Source of the DNA: CAYGDP01 sp964348665
GTDB taxonomy: Bacteria; Verrucomicrobiota; Verrucomicrobiia; Palsa-1439; CAYGDP01
Direction of reading: 5' to 3'
DNA length: 24,276 nt
NCBI GenBank assembly: GCA_964348665.1
Contig: CAYGDP010000036.1
Span: 1-24,276 of the forward strand
Shown piece after piece: positions 7,394 through 15,371 of this stretch. Every line of letters starts with the position of its first letter. Position 1 is the stretch's first letter. The notes under the pieces were generated by a model. It was not told the origin of the DNA and made no database searches. It was given only the letters and a program-made list of their open reading frames with translations. A program made the translations under genes and the position numbers.

Positions 7394-9069
7394 TTCGTTC
7401 CCGCTGGGACCGATGCGGCAATTTTCCGGTCGGCAGTCTGCTCGTATTTGTCCACCAATTCTCCCTTGTCGTTGATTTGCGTCAAGGTCAGGAGGTCCCC
7501 GTCGATATCCACCACGGTAAAGCTGTGGCGTTTGTTGTAGAAAATCTCGTTCACGCCGTAGTCGTGTTTCTTTTCATAGAGCGGCGCTCCGCCCGCACCA
7601 GTGACGATGTATCGGACCCCGCCAATGGGGCGCAGGCGGGCATAATAATGGTCGTGCCCCACAAACACCATCGAAGGAAGCGTACGCTCGAAGACCGGCG
7701 TGAGATGGCGCCGGGTTTTGAGGCTATCGGGGTCGGCTTCGGCGCGCGCTCCCGCCTGATACGGCGGATGATGAAAATAGACAAACTTCCACTTTTTTGT
7801 GGAGGCGCGGATCGTTTCTTCCAGCCACGGGGCAATTACTTCGGTGATTCGCCAATCGGGCGCGTTGGATTCCACGGCGATGAAAAGCGCGTCGCCATAT
7901 TCAAACCAGTAATTCCGTTCGCGCGTGAGCGAGGGCGGACCGTTTTCCGGCAACACGAACGTGTCGAGGTATGGCCGGCCGTAGTCGGTTCCAATATCGT
8001 GATTGCCGAGGCTCGGGTAAAAACCAACCCGCGTGATGGTTTTGCCATACGGCTCGAAAAATCCCTTGAGATAGTTCATCCGCTCGCCCGCCCCATAAAT
8101 TAGATCGCCCGTATGCACGATGAAATCCGGCTGCGCCGCCTCCACCTGAACCGCTATGGCGCGTTGCTCTTTGCTGCCAACGCCGGAATCGCCGAAGACC
8201 ACGAATCGGAATGGCTGACCCGCTGGTTTGTTGGTGCGAAAACTCAATCCCTCCGTCAGCTTCGTTCCGTTGCCAATGATCCGGTAAAAATATTCCCTCC
8301 CGGGTTCGAGTCCGCTCAATTTCGCGGAGTGATACCGAACCTGTTTGGCGGATTCTCCGACAAAACCTAATTGCGACGTCGGACCGAATTCCACCCGCTC
8401 ATCGCTCGCCACATTGGTTTCCCACGTCAAAACCGCGCTGGTCTCCGTGACCGATTGCACCATCGGACCGCGAGTCAACCGCACCGGGCGCGTCTCCGGT
8501 TTCAAATCTCCAAGCCTCTCGAACGTGAGCTGCCCAATCAGCGCGCCGGCGCTAGCCTTTTCGACTCGCAGCGAGAACTCCGCGCGAAACGGGATATTGG
8601 CCGATTCTACCAACGTCACGCGCGTCCAGCGATTTTCCTCCCCAACCAGCTCCACGCTGCCCGTCGGTTCTTCGTCCACAATCGCCACGATTTTTCCGGT
8701 GACTTTTTTACGCCGAAACACATCCGCCCAAATCCGATATCGTCCGTCCCTCCCGGGAAAATCCAGTTGTGCGACCGCGTGCTCGCCGTACATCGCCAGC
8801 ACCGGTTCGAATGGCTCCCGCCGAAATCGATTCACTGCAAAATGCGTCCGTTTCTGAAAATCGAGCGAGGTAACGAAAAATACGTCTCCTTGGATCGGTT
8901 TGAATGTCTCTGGTGGTGAAATCAACGCCGGCTCACCCGTTGTCACAAAAACCGACTCCGCCGCGAGCGCCAGCCGTTCTGCGCGCTGCGCAAACCACCA
9001 CTGGGCGCCGACCAAGCCGACGAGCGATAGCGCAGCCGTTGCCATGCCGATAGTTAGCAATCGTTTCAT
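7390..9069 (-). CDS. Exported purple-acid-phosphatase-like metallophosphatase with Fn3 domain
   Basis: Hydrolyses phosphate mono- or diesters; the substrate is unknown. Residues 1 to about 25 form an N-terminal signal anchor. A beta-rich region of unknown family follows (about 40-190), then an Fn3-type domain (about 196-280) typical of purple acid phosphatases. The calcineurin-like catalytic domain shows GDSG (293-296), GDLIYG (321-326), GNHD (355-358), HHPPY (433-437) and GHDHYYAR (471-478), so the two-metal site looks complete. The ATG at 9069 is used; a TTG six bases upstream would overlap the moeA stop. It begins two bases after the moeA stop, so it is the last gene of the hpnH-hpnJ-moeA train. 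The active site should face the periplasm. Confidence 0.88.
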   Translation of the reverse strand: MKRLLTIGMATAALSLVGLVGAQWWFAQRAERLALAAESVFVTTGEPALISPPETFKPIQGDVFFVTSLDFQKRTHFAVNRFRREPFEPVLAMYGEHAVAQLDFPGRDGRYRIWADVFRRKKVTGKIVAIVDEEPTGSVELVGEENRWTRVTLVESANIPFRAEFSLRVEKASAGALIGQLTFERLGDLKPETRPVRLTRGPMVQSVTETSAVLTWETNVASDERVEFGPTSQLGFVGESAKQVRYHSAKLSGLEPGREYFYRIIGNGTKLTEGLSFRTNKPAGQPFRFVVFGDSGVGSKEQRAIAVQVEAAQPDFIVHTGDLIYGAGERMNYLKGFFEPYGKTITRVGFYPSLGNHDIGTDYGRPYLDTFVLPENGPPSLTRERNYWFEYGDALFIAVESNAPDWRITEVIAPWLEETIRASTKKWKFVYFHHPPYQAGARAEADPDSLKTRRHLTPVFERTLPSMVFVGHDHYYARLRPIGGVRYIVTGAGGAPLYEKKHDYGVNEIFYNKRHSFTVVDIDGDLLTLTQINDKGELVDKYEQTADRKIAASVPAGTN

Positions 9070-9071
9070 CG

Positions 9072-10271
9072 TCAAATCATAATCACACTAACCGGCTCGC
9101 CCTTGGCCACCGCCGCGCCCGCCGGAAGATCCAACAACGCGTTGGCGGCCGCCAACGAACTTAGCACGTGCGACCCCTGCCGGCCCGCCAATCGTACGCG
9201 ACCTGCTTCGACCATCACCCGCAAAAAATGCCGGCGATCCCCCCGATTTTCGAAACGCTCGGCGGCGATAGCTTGGACTGTCGTCGGTGCAACACCGCTC
9301 AAGCCCCGCATCTTGAGCAGCGGGGGTCGCACGAGCAATAAAAAAGTCACAAATGCCGACACGGGATTTCCCGGCAGACCGAACACCGGCGCACCTTTCA
9401 GTTTTCCAAACACGAACGGCTTGCCCGGTTTCATCGCCACTTTCCAGAACTTCAACCGCCCACCCAATTCCTTCAACACCGGCTTTACCAAATCATATTT
9501 TCCAACCGACACCCCACCGACAATGATGATCGCCTCACAACCGGCAAGGCGCGCGATTTTCGCACGCAAATCTTTCGACGTGTCACGAGCGATGAGCGTC
9601 ATTTCCGGACGACCGCCGCTGCTCCCTACCAGCAAAGCAAGCGTGTCGCGGTTGCTCTCGTAGATCTCTCCGAGTTTCAATCGTTTTCCTGCGGGTTGCA
9701 CTTCATCTCCGGTCGCGACAATTCCAACGCGCGGCCTGGGAATCACCCACACCTTCTCCATTCCCAAGGCAGCCAATAACCCGATTTGCGCGGCGCCCAA
9801 TAAGTGACCACGCCGCAAAACAACCTGTCCTTTTCGAACATCCTCACCTGCATGGCGGATGTTCTCGCCTCGGATCGCCGCATCAAAAACGCAGACAGAT
9901 CGATCGCCGCTGTCGGTGTCTTCCTGCATCACGACCACGTCCGCGCTACGCGGGATGAGTGCGCCAGTGAAAATGCGGGTAGCTTCGCTCACTCGTATTT
10001 TCTTGCGCGGGGCGCGTCCCGCCTGGATTTCTTCGATGACGCGCAGGCGCACGGGATTGTTCCGCGAAGCGAGCGCCACGTCCGCCGCGCGCACGGCGTA
10101 GCCATCTACGGCGGAATTGTCGAACGGCTGCAAGGGGATCGGCGCTCGAATATCTTCTGCTAAAACGCATCCAAACGCATCTTTCAATGACGCTCGTTGC
10201 GCCGGCAAAGGACGCACGGCCCGCAAAATCAACTCGCGGGCTTGTTCAACGCGTAACAAGCCATTTCTCAT
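9072..10271 (-). CDS. moeA: Molybdopterin molybdenumtransferase
   Basis: Inserts molybdate into adenylylated molybdopterin to complete the molybdenum cofactor. The 399-residue length is typical. Motifs are DNSAVDGYA (51-59), TGALIP (102-107), GIVATGDEV (183-191), the GGVSVGKYD loop and GLPGNPVSA in the MoeA/MogA-like domain, followed by a C-terminal beta domain. No other Mo-cofactor gene lies nearby. It follows hpnJ by 63 bases and is nearly contiguous with the metallophosphatase. Sharing an operon with hopanoid genes is not an obvious functional link and may simply reflect genome compaction. Confidence 0.95.
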   Translation of the reverse strand: MRNGLLRVEQARELILRAVRPLPAQRASLKDAFGCVLAEDIRAPIPLQPFDNSAVDGYAVRAADVALASRNNPVRLRVIEEIQAGRAPRKKIRVSEATRIFTGALIPRSADVVVMQEDTDSGDRSVCVFDAAIRGENIRHAGEDVRKGQVVLRRGHLLGAAQIGLLAALGMEKVWVIPRPRVGIVATGDEVQPAGKRLKLGEIYESNRDTLALLVGSSGGRPEMTLIARDTSKDLRAKIARLAGCEAIIIVGGVSVGKYDLVKPVLKELGGRLKFWKVAMKPGKPFVFGKLKGAPVFGLPGNPVSAFVTFLLLVRPPLLKMRGLSGVAPTTVQAIAAERFENRGDRRHFLRVMVEAGRVRLAGRQGSHVLSSLAAANALLDLPAGAAVAKGEPVSVIMI

Positions 10272-10334
10272 TCCGCAATGCCTACGCTACCGCTGAAAAA
10301 ATGGCAAGCGCGGGAATGCGGGAATCGAGAGGAT

Positions 10335-11825
10335 TTACGCTGCGGCGGGTTGGCCGACGCTTTGGGCGGACGGAGGTGGGCTGTGCTGTTTGCGGGTGGC
10401 CATGAATTTGAAGAATTCATAGCCTTCGCGGAGGCGGCGTTTGCAGACGTTGCTGTCTTGGAGCATTGTTTTGACGATGCGACCGATGGGACGCGGGCGG
10501 AAATAGAATTTGTTATACATCACGCTGACCGAATCAAAAATCTCCTGGCGCGTGAGACCTTCGTATTCGAGCATGGCTTCCTGAATGCCATGGCTATCCA
10601 CGCGTTCCTGCTGTTTCATCCAGCCGTTGGCGATGGCCTGATTGTACAGCTCGGTGCCGGGATACGCGGCAGCGAGGGAAACTTGGATGGAGAAGACGTC
10701 CAGTGTCTTGGCAAACTCGATGGATTTTTTGATCGTCTCGCGGGTTTCACCAGGCAACCCGAGGATGAATGTGCCGTGGATGAGGATGCCGAGATCGCGG
10801 CAGTGCTTGGTGAACTTGAGCATCTGCTCGGTGCTGACGCCCTTCTTGATGTTTTCCAAAATGTGATCGTTGCCGCTTTCGTAACCGACCAACATCAGCC
10901 GCAAGCCAGCGTCTTTGAGCTGCTTGAGCGTGTCGTAGCCGAGGTTCGCGCGGGCGTTGCAAGACCAAGTAATTCCTTTGGCGTTGAGACCTTTGCCAAT
11001 CTCAATGGCGCGACGGGGGTTGGCGGTGAAAGTGTCATCGTCGAAGAAAAACTCCTTTACCTGCGGAAACATTTCCTTGGCGCGCGTCATTTCGTCCACA
11101 ACGGACTGCGCCGATCGTGTGCGATAGGTATGACCGCCGATGGTTTGCGGCCACAAGCAAAACGTGCAGAGAGCGGGACAACCGCGACCGGTATAAAGCG
11201 AGATGTACGGATGCAGCAGATAACCGATGGCATAGTTTTCGATGGTCAGGTCGCGCTTGTACACGTCCATCACGGACGGAAGCACGTCGAGGTTCGGGAT
11301 AAGCGGACGGTCGGGGTTGGTGATTATCTGTTCACCATTACGACCCGGCGCGGCATCCTTTGGATTTCGTTTCTTATAGGTGATGCCTTGCACTTGCTCC
11401 AGCGGGCGGCCTTCGGCGACTTCAGCGAAGACAAAATCAAATTCTTTGCGTGAGACGTAATCAATCGCCCAACTTCCCTTGAGCGTTTGCTCGGGGAGAA
11501 CCTGCGTGTGCGCGCCGCAGAAAGCGATGATGGTTTCGGGCTTCTGCTTTTTGATTGCCTCGGCCACTTTGCAATCGTTGGCAAAGGAAGGTGTGGAGGT
11601 GTGGATGACAACTTGGTCGCAACTCTTTGCTTCCGCTAAGGTCTGTTCGATGGTCACATCGTCAGGAGGAGCGTCAATCAGCTTGCTATTGGGTGTGCAA
11701 GCGGCGGGCTGCGCGAGCCATGTTGGATACCAAAAGCTGCGGATCTCGCGACGCGCCTGATAGCGCGCGCCGGCGCCGCCGTCAAAACCTTCAAAAGATG
11801 GTGGAGAAAGAAAAAGCGTTTTCAT
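10335..11825 (-). CDS. hpnJ: Hopanoid biosynthesis B12-binding radical SAM protein HpnJ
   Basis: The protein has 496 residues. The N-terminal half is a B12-binding-like domain opening with FLSPPSFEGFDGGAG, a hallmark of HpnJ, and including YPTWLAQPA. The radical SAM cluster is C216-x3-C220-x2-C223 in the stretch GRGCPALCTFC. This is followed by FFFDDDTF, GYESG and GTFILGLPGET. In Burkholderia, HpnJ acts after HpnI and HpnK to convert hopanoid glucosamine to the cyclitol ether. Neither hpnI nor hpnK is in this window. Its ATG overlaps the hpnH stop by one base (TAATG), so the two are co-translated. The C-terminus carries a Pro/Ser/Ala-rich tail of about 20 residues. The orthologue call is strong; the exact product in this organism is inferred. 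Confidence 0.9.
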   Translation of the reverse strand: MKTLFLSPPSFEGFDGGAGARYQARREIRSFWYPTWLAQPAACTPNSKLIDAPPDDVTIEQTLAEAKSCDQVVIHTSTPSFANDCKVAEAIKKQKPETIIAFCGAHTQVLPEQTLKGSWAIDYVSRKEFDFVFAEVAEGRPLEQVQGITYKKRNPKDAAPGRNGEQIITNPDRPLIPNLDVLPSVMDVYKRDLTIENYAIGYLLHPYISLYTGRGCPALCTFCLWPQTIGGHTYRTRSAQSVVDEMTRAKEMFPQVKEFFFDDDTFTANPRRAIEIGKGLNAKGITWSCNARANLGYDTLKQLKDAGLRLMLVGYESGNDHILENIKKGVSTEQMLKFTKHCRDLGILIHGTFILGLPGETRETIKKSIEFAKTLDVFSIQVSLAAAYPGTELYNQAIANGWMKQQERVDSHGIQEAMLEYEGLTRQEIFDSVSVMYNKFYFRPRPIGRIVKTMLQDSNVCKRRLREGYEFFKFMATRKQHSPPPSAQSVGQPAAA

Positions 11826-13165
11826 TACCGGGAAAATGCCGCGGAGGCGGTTGACTTGGGATTGGGTGTCTGTCCCTGTTTCCCTGTCTCGTGACCATTG
11901 CCAGTCGTGACTCCGTTGTAAATCTCTTCGTGTTTCACGTGGCCGTTGCCATTGCCATTGAGTCGTTTATTGGGCGATGCGCCGAAGTTGTATTTGACGA
12001 GCTTCCAGAGATCACCCGGTTTGGTGTCGTAGCCGAGCGACACGGTCGGTTCGTAGCCACAATGCACCATGCAATTTTCGCAGCGCGGGTCGCGGGCGAC
12101 GCCGTCAAAGACGCCGTATTTGTCCCAATCGGTTTTTTCGATCAACTCGCGATACGTCGCGTAGTGACCGTCGGTCATCAGGTAACATGGTGCTTTCCAG
12201 CCACGGACGTTGCGGGTCGGTATGGCCCAAGCGGTACAGTGCATATCGCGCATGCCCGCGAGAAATTCGAGATAGGCGGGTGATCCGAAGAACGTGTAGC
12301 GGTTGCCCCATTCGACGATGTCCTTGAATTTTTCGTTGGTCAGTTTGCGCGTGAGAAAGAAATCTTCGGGCTTGGCATTCAGCCGTGTCACCATGTCCTT
12401 CTTGGCCGCGTCGTATTCGTAGCCCGGCGAAATCGTGTGGCCGTCCACGCCGAGCGCGCGCAGGAAGGTGAACATCTTGTCCAGCTCATCCATATCGGTT
12501 TGCTGATAGACTGTCGTGTTGGTGGCGACAAGATAATCGAGAATCTTGGCCATCTTGATGGCTTCGATGCATTCGCGGAAAACACCTTCGCGTTCGACGA
12601 TGATGTCGTGGACTTTCTCGGTCGCGTCGAGATGGACATTCCAGAAAAGACGTTTGTGCGGGGCGATGCTGGGGCGGCCATCATTTTTGCCCTTGCGGAT
12701 TTCCTCGGCTTGTTTGTCGGTGATGAGTTTCTCGGCGAGCAAACGATTCAGGATCGGCTCGTAATGGGGCTTGTAAGTGCGCGCCAGATGCTCGACCATC
12801 TTCTTGCGCATAAACATGCCGTTGGTGCAGATGTACACGATGCGACCGTCCGCAATCAATCCGTCCACCAACTCTTCGATCTTCGGGTAAATGAGCGGTT
12901 CGCCGCCGCAAATCGAGACCATGGGCGCATCGCATTCCTTCGCGGCGCCGAGACAATCTTCCAGCGGCATCATGTCCTTGAGATTAGTCGAGTATTCGCG
13001 GATGCGTCCGCAGCCGGTACAGGTGAGGTTGCAAGTGTGGAGCGGTTCGAGCTGCAGGACGAGCGCAAATTTGTGGTCGCCATTTTTGCCATTGCGACGC
13101 GCCTCCCGCTTGTTGCGGAAAATATGCGTTGCAAATCGTTTTGTGATGTCGAGCGAAAATCTCAT
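11825..13165 (-). CDS. hpnH: Adenosyl-hopene transferase HpnH (radical SAM), with insertion and tail
   Basis: HpnH couples 5'-deoxyadenosyl to diploptene to make adenosylhopane, the first step of C35 hopanoid side-chain synthesis. Visible are C45-x3-C49-x2-C52 (TCNLTCTGC), SICGGEPLIYP (84-94), WNVHLD (175-180), TNTTVYQQ, DGHTISPGYEY, PTRNVRGWKAPCYL and the C362-x2-C365-x3-C369 block before GYEP. Compared with the usual HpnH of about 335-390 residues it has two additions. One is a charged helical insertion at about 124-172, between the CTNG region and WNVHLD. The other is an Asn/Gly-rich tail from about 400 to 446. Its start overlaps the lipoprotein stop (ATGA) and its stop overlaps the hpnJ start. 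Confidence 0.9.
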   Translation of the reverse strand: MRFSLDITKRFATHIFRNKREARRNGKNGDHKFALVLQLEPLHTCNLTCTGCGRIREYSTNLKDMMPLEDCLGAAKECDAPMVSICGGEPLIYPKIEELVDGLIADGRIVYICTNGMFMRKKMVEHLARTYKPHYEPILNRLLAEKLITDKQAEEIRKGKNDGRPSIAPHKRLFWNVHLDATEKVHDIIVEREGVFRECIEAIKMAKILDYLVATNTTVYQQTDMDELDKMFTFLRALGVDGHTISPGYEYDAAKKDMVTRLNAKPEDFFLTRKLTNEKFKDIVEWGNRYTFFGSPAYLEFLAGMRDMHCTAWAIPTRNVRGWKAPCYLMTDGHYATYRELIEKTDWDKYGVFDGVARDPRCENCMVHCGYEPTVSLGYDTKPGDLWKLVKYNFGASPNKRLNGNGNGHVKHEEIYNGVTTGNGHETGKQGQTPNPKSTASAAFSR

Positions 13166-13422
13166 TTTGAATCCAACTGAACGATTTCTGTTTCAGGCTT
13201 GTCCTGTGGTGGCGCCGATTGCCCAATGGTGGGCGGGACCGCGTTCGGGTCGGGTGACTGGTGCGGCTCATTTTTGAGCAACAAGCCCTTACCGATTCCG
13301 CCGACGCCGGGCAGCAAAAAGTCGATCGGCGAGAGTGCGTACGAGCACCCCGTCAATACGCACAGCGCCGCCGCCAACGCTACGGCAAGGGGTTTATTAT
13401 CCTTGGACTCCCTGTCAGACAC
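13162..13422 (-). CDS. Small lipoprotein encoded ahead of hpnH
   Basis: The protein has 86 residues from a GTG at 13422, the only plausible start that places a signal peptide at the N-terminus. It begins SDRESKDNK, followed by a hydrophobic stretch and a lipobox ending LTGC at about Cys27. After that comes a short Gly-rich segment (LLPGVGGIGKG) and a Pro/Gln-rich tail. No known domain is recognised. It should be lipidated and held in the cell envelope. The TGA overlaps the hpnH ATG, so it is coupled to hopanoid synthesis genes and might help with hopanoid trafficking or membrane assembly; that role is speculation. Confidence 0.65.
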   Translation of the reverse strand: MSDRESKDNKPLAVALAAALCVLTGCSYALSPIDFLLPGVGGIGKGLLLKNEPHQSPDPNAVPPTIGQSAPPQDKPETEIVQLDSK

Positions 13423-13428
13423 GGGGCG

Positions 13429-13457
13429 AAAGTAGCTTACGAGTGCAGCGTTGTCAA
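13429..13457 (-). promoter_or_regulatory. Possible sigma-70-type promoter for lipoprotein-hpnH-hpnJ train
   Basis: On the minus strand TTGACA (13457-13452) is followed after 17 bases by TACTTT (13434-13429). The -35 is perfect consensus, and the -10 matches only three positions. Only six bases separate the -10 from the GTG start, so the message would be leaderless or nearly so. The site lies in the 82-base gap shared with divergent hpnA. Confidence 0.3.
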
Positions 13458-13504
13458 ACGAAGTTTTTTGACGTAACGCCGGAGGGAGACTATGCTGCCG
13501 CCAC

Positions 13505-14491
13505 GTGAAAATCTTCGTCACAGGCGTCACGGGATTTGTCGGGGCTAACCTTGTCCGCGAATTGCTTGCAGATGGACGCGACGTGCGCGTGCTCGTCCGT
13601 AAATCGAGCAACACCCGGTTAATTGACGGTCTCGCGGTTGAGCGCGTCGAAGGCGACCTGCGCGATGCGGAGTCGCTCCGTCGTGCGCTCGCGGGTTGCC
13701 AACAACTCTACCACGTCGCTGCCGGCTACTCACTTTCGATGCGCGACGAAGCCACCATGCTCGCCAGCAATGTGGAGGGAACTCGGAACATCCTCCAAGT
13801 TGCCCTTGATACAAGGGTAGAGCGCGTTGTCTATACCAGCACCGTCGGTGTTCTCGGCCATGCCAAAGATGGTGAGTCGGCGACTGAAACCACCCCAGCC
13901 ACCGAAGCAGATATGGTAAATCCATACAAACTTTCCAAGTTCCGCGCCGAAGAAGAGGCTCGCCGCTTCATCAATCGGGGATTGCCCGTCGTCATCGTCA
14001 TGCCCACGGCGCCGATAGGTCCGTGGGACGTGAAACCGACGCCGACTGGCAAAATGGTGGTGGATTTTCTGCGCGGTAAAATGCCAGCCTACCTCGACAC
14101 CGGTCTCAATATTGTCCATGCCCGCGACGTGGCCCGAGGTCACATCCTCGCGATGGAACGCGGACACGTCGGTGAACGTTACATCCTCGGCCACGAAAAT
14201 CTTACCCTCAAACAAATCGGCGAATTGATGGCTGACGTCAGCGGCCTGCCTGCGCCTCGGATGAAAATGCCTTACTTCGTTGCCTTGCTGGCCGCGCATT
14301 GCAGTGAACTTGTGGCGCGAATGACAGGCGGCGAGCCGAATATCCCTCTCGCGGGCGTCCGGATGGCTCGCTACAAGATGTTCTTCGACTGTTCCAAAGC
14401 CGTGCGTGAACTCGGCCTGCCGCAAACCCCGGCGCGCGAAGCGTTCCGAGAAGCGATCGAGTGGTTTCGGGAACGTGGATACGCAAATTAA
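13505..14491 (+). CDS. hpnA: Hopanoid-associated sugar epimerase HpnA
   Basis: An extended short-chain dehydrogenase/epimerase that binds NAD(P), 328 residues long. The Rossmann motif GVTGFVG is at 7-13, the serine region YTSTVGVLG at 110-118 and the catalytic pair Tyr141-x3-Lys145 in YKLSK. The blocks PTAPIGPWDVKPTPTGKMVVDFLRG, LNIVHARDVARGH and GERYILGHENLTL match HpnA of hopanoid clusters rather than generic epimerases. Its reaction is not established; the family is named from its genomic association. The start is a GTG at 13505. GGAGGGAG (13481-13488) is rather far away (16 bases) and is better spaced for an out-of-frame ATG at 13492. The gene is divergent from the lipoprotein-hpnH-hpnJ genes, and its stop abuts a palindromic repeat. 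Confidence 0.88.
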   Translation: MKIFVTGVTGFVGANLVRELLADGRDVRVLVRKSSNTRLIDGLAVERVEGDLRDAESLRRALAGCQQLYHVAAGYSLSMRDEATMLASNVEGTRNILQVALDTRVERVVYTSTVGVLGHAKDGESATETTPATEADMVNPYKLSKFRAEEEARRFINRGLPVVIVMPTAPIGPWDVKPTPTGKMVVDFLRGKMPAYLDTGLNIVHARDVARGHILAMERGHVGERYILGHENLTLKQIGELMADVSGLPAPRMKMPYFVALLAAHCSELVARMTGGEPNIPLAGVRMARYKMFFDCSKAVRELGLPQTPAREAFREAIEWFRERGYAN

Positions 14492-14614
14492 TGAAACTTC
14501 AAACCTCAAATTTCAAACTTCAATTATCAATTCACCGTATTCTGCCACCTAGGAGCTTGAAGCTTGAAGTTTGGAGCTTCCCTGATGCTTGGAGTTTGAA
14601 GTTTGAAGTTTTTT
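14491..14614 (+). repeat. CTTCAA-type palindromic repeat filling the hpnA-rsuA gap (copy 2)
   Basis: This is the same element as in birA. The right arm 14568-14614 is 38/47 identical to 626-672, and both end in TTTGAAG followed by a T-run. Both left arms carry TCAAACTTCA at the same offset. The left arm (from GAAACTTCAAACC) is complementary to the far end of the right arm. It starts at the hpnA stop and ends eight bases before rsuA. The hairpin plus T-run could act as a terminator for hpnA. Confidence 0.75.
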
Positions 14615-14621
14615 CAGAGCC

Positions 14622-15335
14622 ATGAAGCCGCCCCGTCTCGACCAACTTCTCGCCTCGCTCGGCTACGGCAGCCGACGCGAATGCGCCGCGATCATTCGTG
14701 ACAAGCGCGTGACCGTCGACGGGGAAATCGGGCTCGACCCAGCCACTCGTGTCGCAGCAAGCATGGTGCGATTGGACGGTGAGCCTCTGGAATTTCCCGA
14801 TGGATTGCTGGTGATGTTGCACAAACCGAGGGGTTATGTTTGCACTCACTCGGCGAATGAGGGTAATTCCGTGTACGAACTCCTTCCGCCGCGCTGGTTG
14901 TGCCGAAATCCGAAAGTGACTTCGGTTGGACGTCTAGACAAAGAGGCGACCGGGTTGTTGTTGCTGACAGACCGGGGTGAATTGGTTCATCAGTGGGCTT
15001 CGCCGCGCGCGGCGGTGGAGAGAACGTATGAAGTGGAAGTAGATGCTTCGTCGCCAGGACTCCTCAACACAGGCGGAGCATTGCGCCCGGAATTAGTCGA
15101 GTTATTTGAGTCCGGTACGCTCCACTTGCGCGGAGAGAAAAAACCGCTGAAACAGGCCACCTTGGTAATCCTCGACAAATACCGCGCGCGCATTTCCATC
15201 ACCGAAGGGCGTTACCATCAAATCGTCCGTATGTTCGCCAGCGAAGGCCTGCGTGTTACACGATTGCACCGCATCCGCTTCGGCAAGTTCGCGCTGGGAG
15301 ATGTGCGGGTGGGTCAATGGCGTGCGTTGGGGTAG
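14622..15335 (+). CDS. rsuA: RsuA/RluB-family pseudouridine synthase
   Basis: Isomerises a specific uridine to pseudouridine in ribosomal RNA, most likely in 16S rRNA (RsuA-like) given its 237-residue length. An S4 RNA-binding domain spans residues 4-50 (RLDQLLASLGYGSRRE, then VTVDG). The catalytic domain has LHKPRGYVC (67-75) and GRLDKEATGLLLLTDRG (103-119) with catalytic Asp106. The C-terminal GRYHQIVRMFASEG block is typical of this family. The start ATG at 14622 has no Shine-Dalgarno; the palindromic repeat lies directly upstream. Telling RsuA from RluB or RluF is uncertain. Confidence 0.88.
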   Translation: MKPPRLDQLLASLGYGSRRECAAIIRDKRVTVDGEIGLDPATRVAASMVRLDGEPLEFPDGLLVMLHKPRGYVCTHSANEGNSVYELLPPRWLCRNPKVTSVGRLDKEATGLLLLTDRGELVHQWASPRAAVERTYEVEVDASSPGLLNTGGALRPELVELFESGTLHLRGEKKPLKQATLVILDKYRARISITEGRYHQIVRMFASEGLRVTRLHRIRFGKFALGDVRVGQWRALG

Positions 15336-15371
15336 AGCGCGAAACTGATCAATGAATTGAGCCGCCAACCT

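Noticed and set aside
10309..10324. Tandem GCGGGAAT words between hpnJ and moeA
   Set aside because: Only two units; too short to call a repeat feature.
10278..11453. 391-residue plus-strand open frame
   Set aside because: It is antisense to hpnJ and moeA start, which have clear motifs. The translation has no family signature and reflects GC-rich codon bias.
12437..13180. 247-residue plus-strand open frame
   Set aside because: Antisense to hpnH, whose radical SAM motifs are unambiguous.
13492..13548. 18-codon open frame with a well-spaced Shine-Dalgarno just ahead of hpnA
   Set aside because: Could be a leader peptide, but it overlaps hpnA out of frame and has no supporting composition; more likely coincidence, so not listed as a gene.
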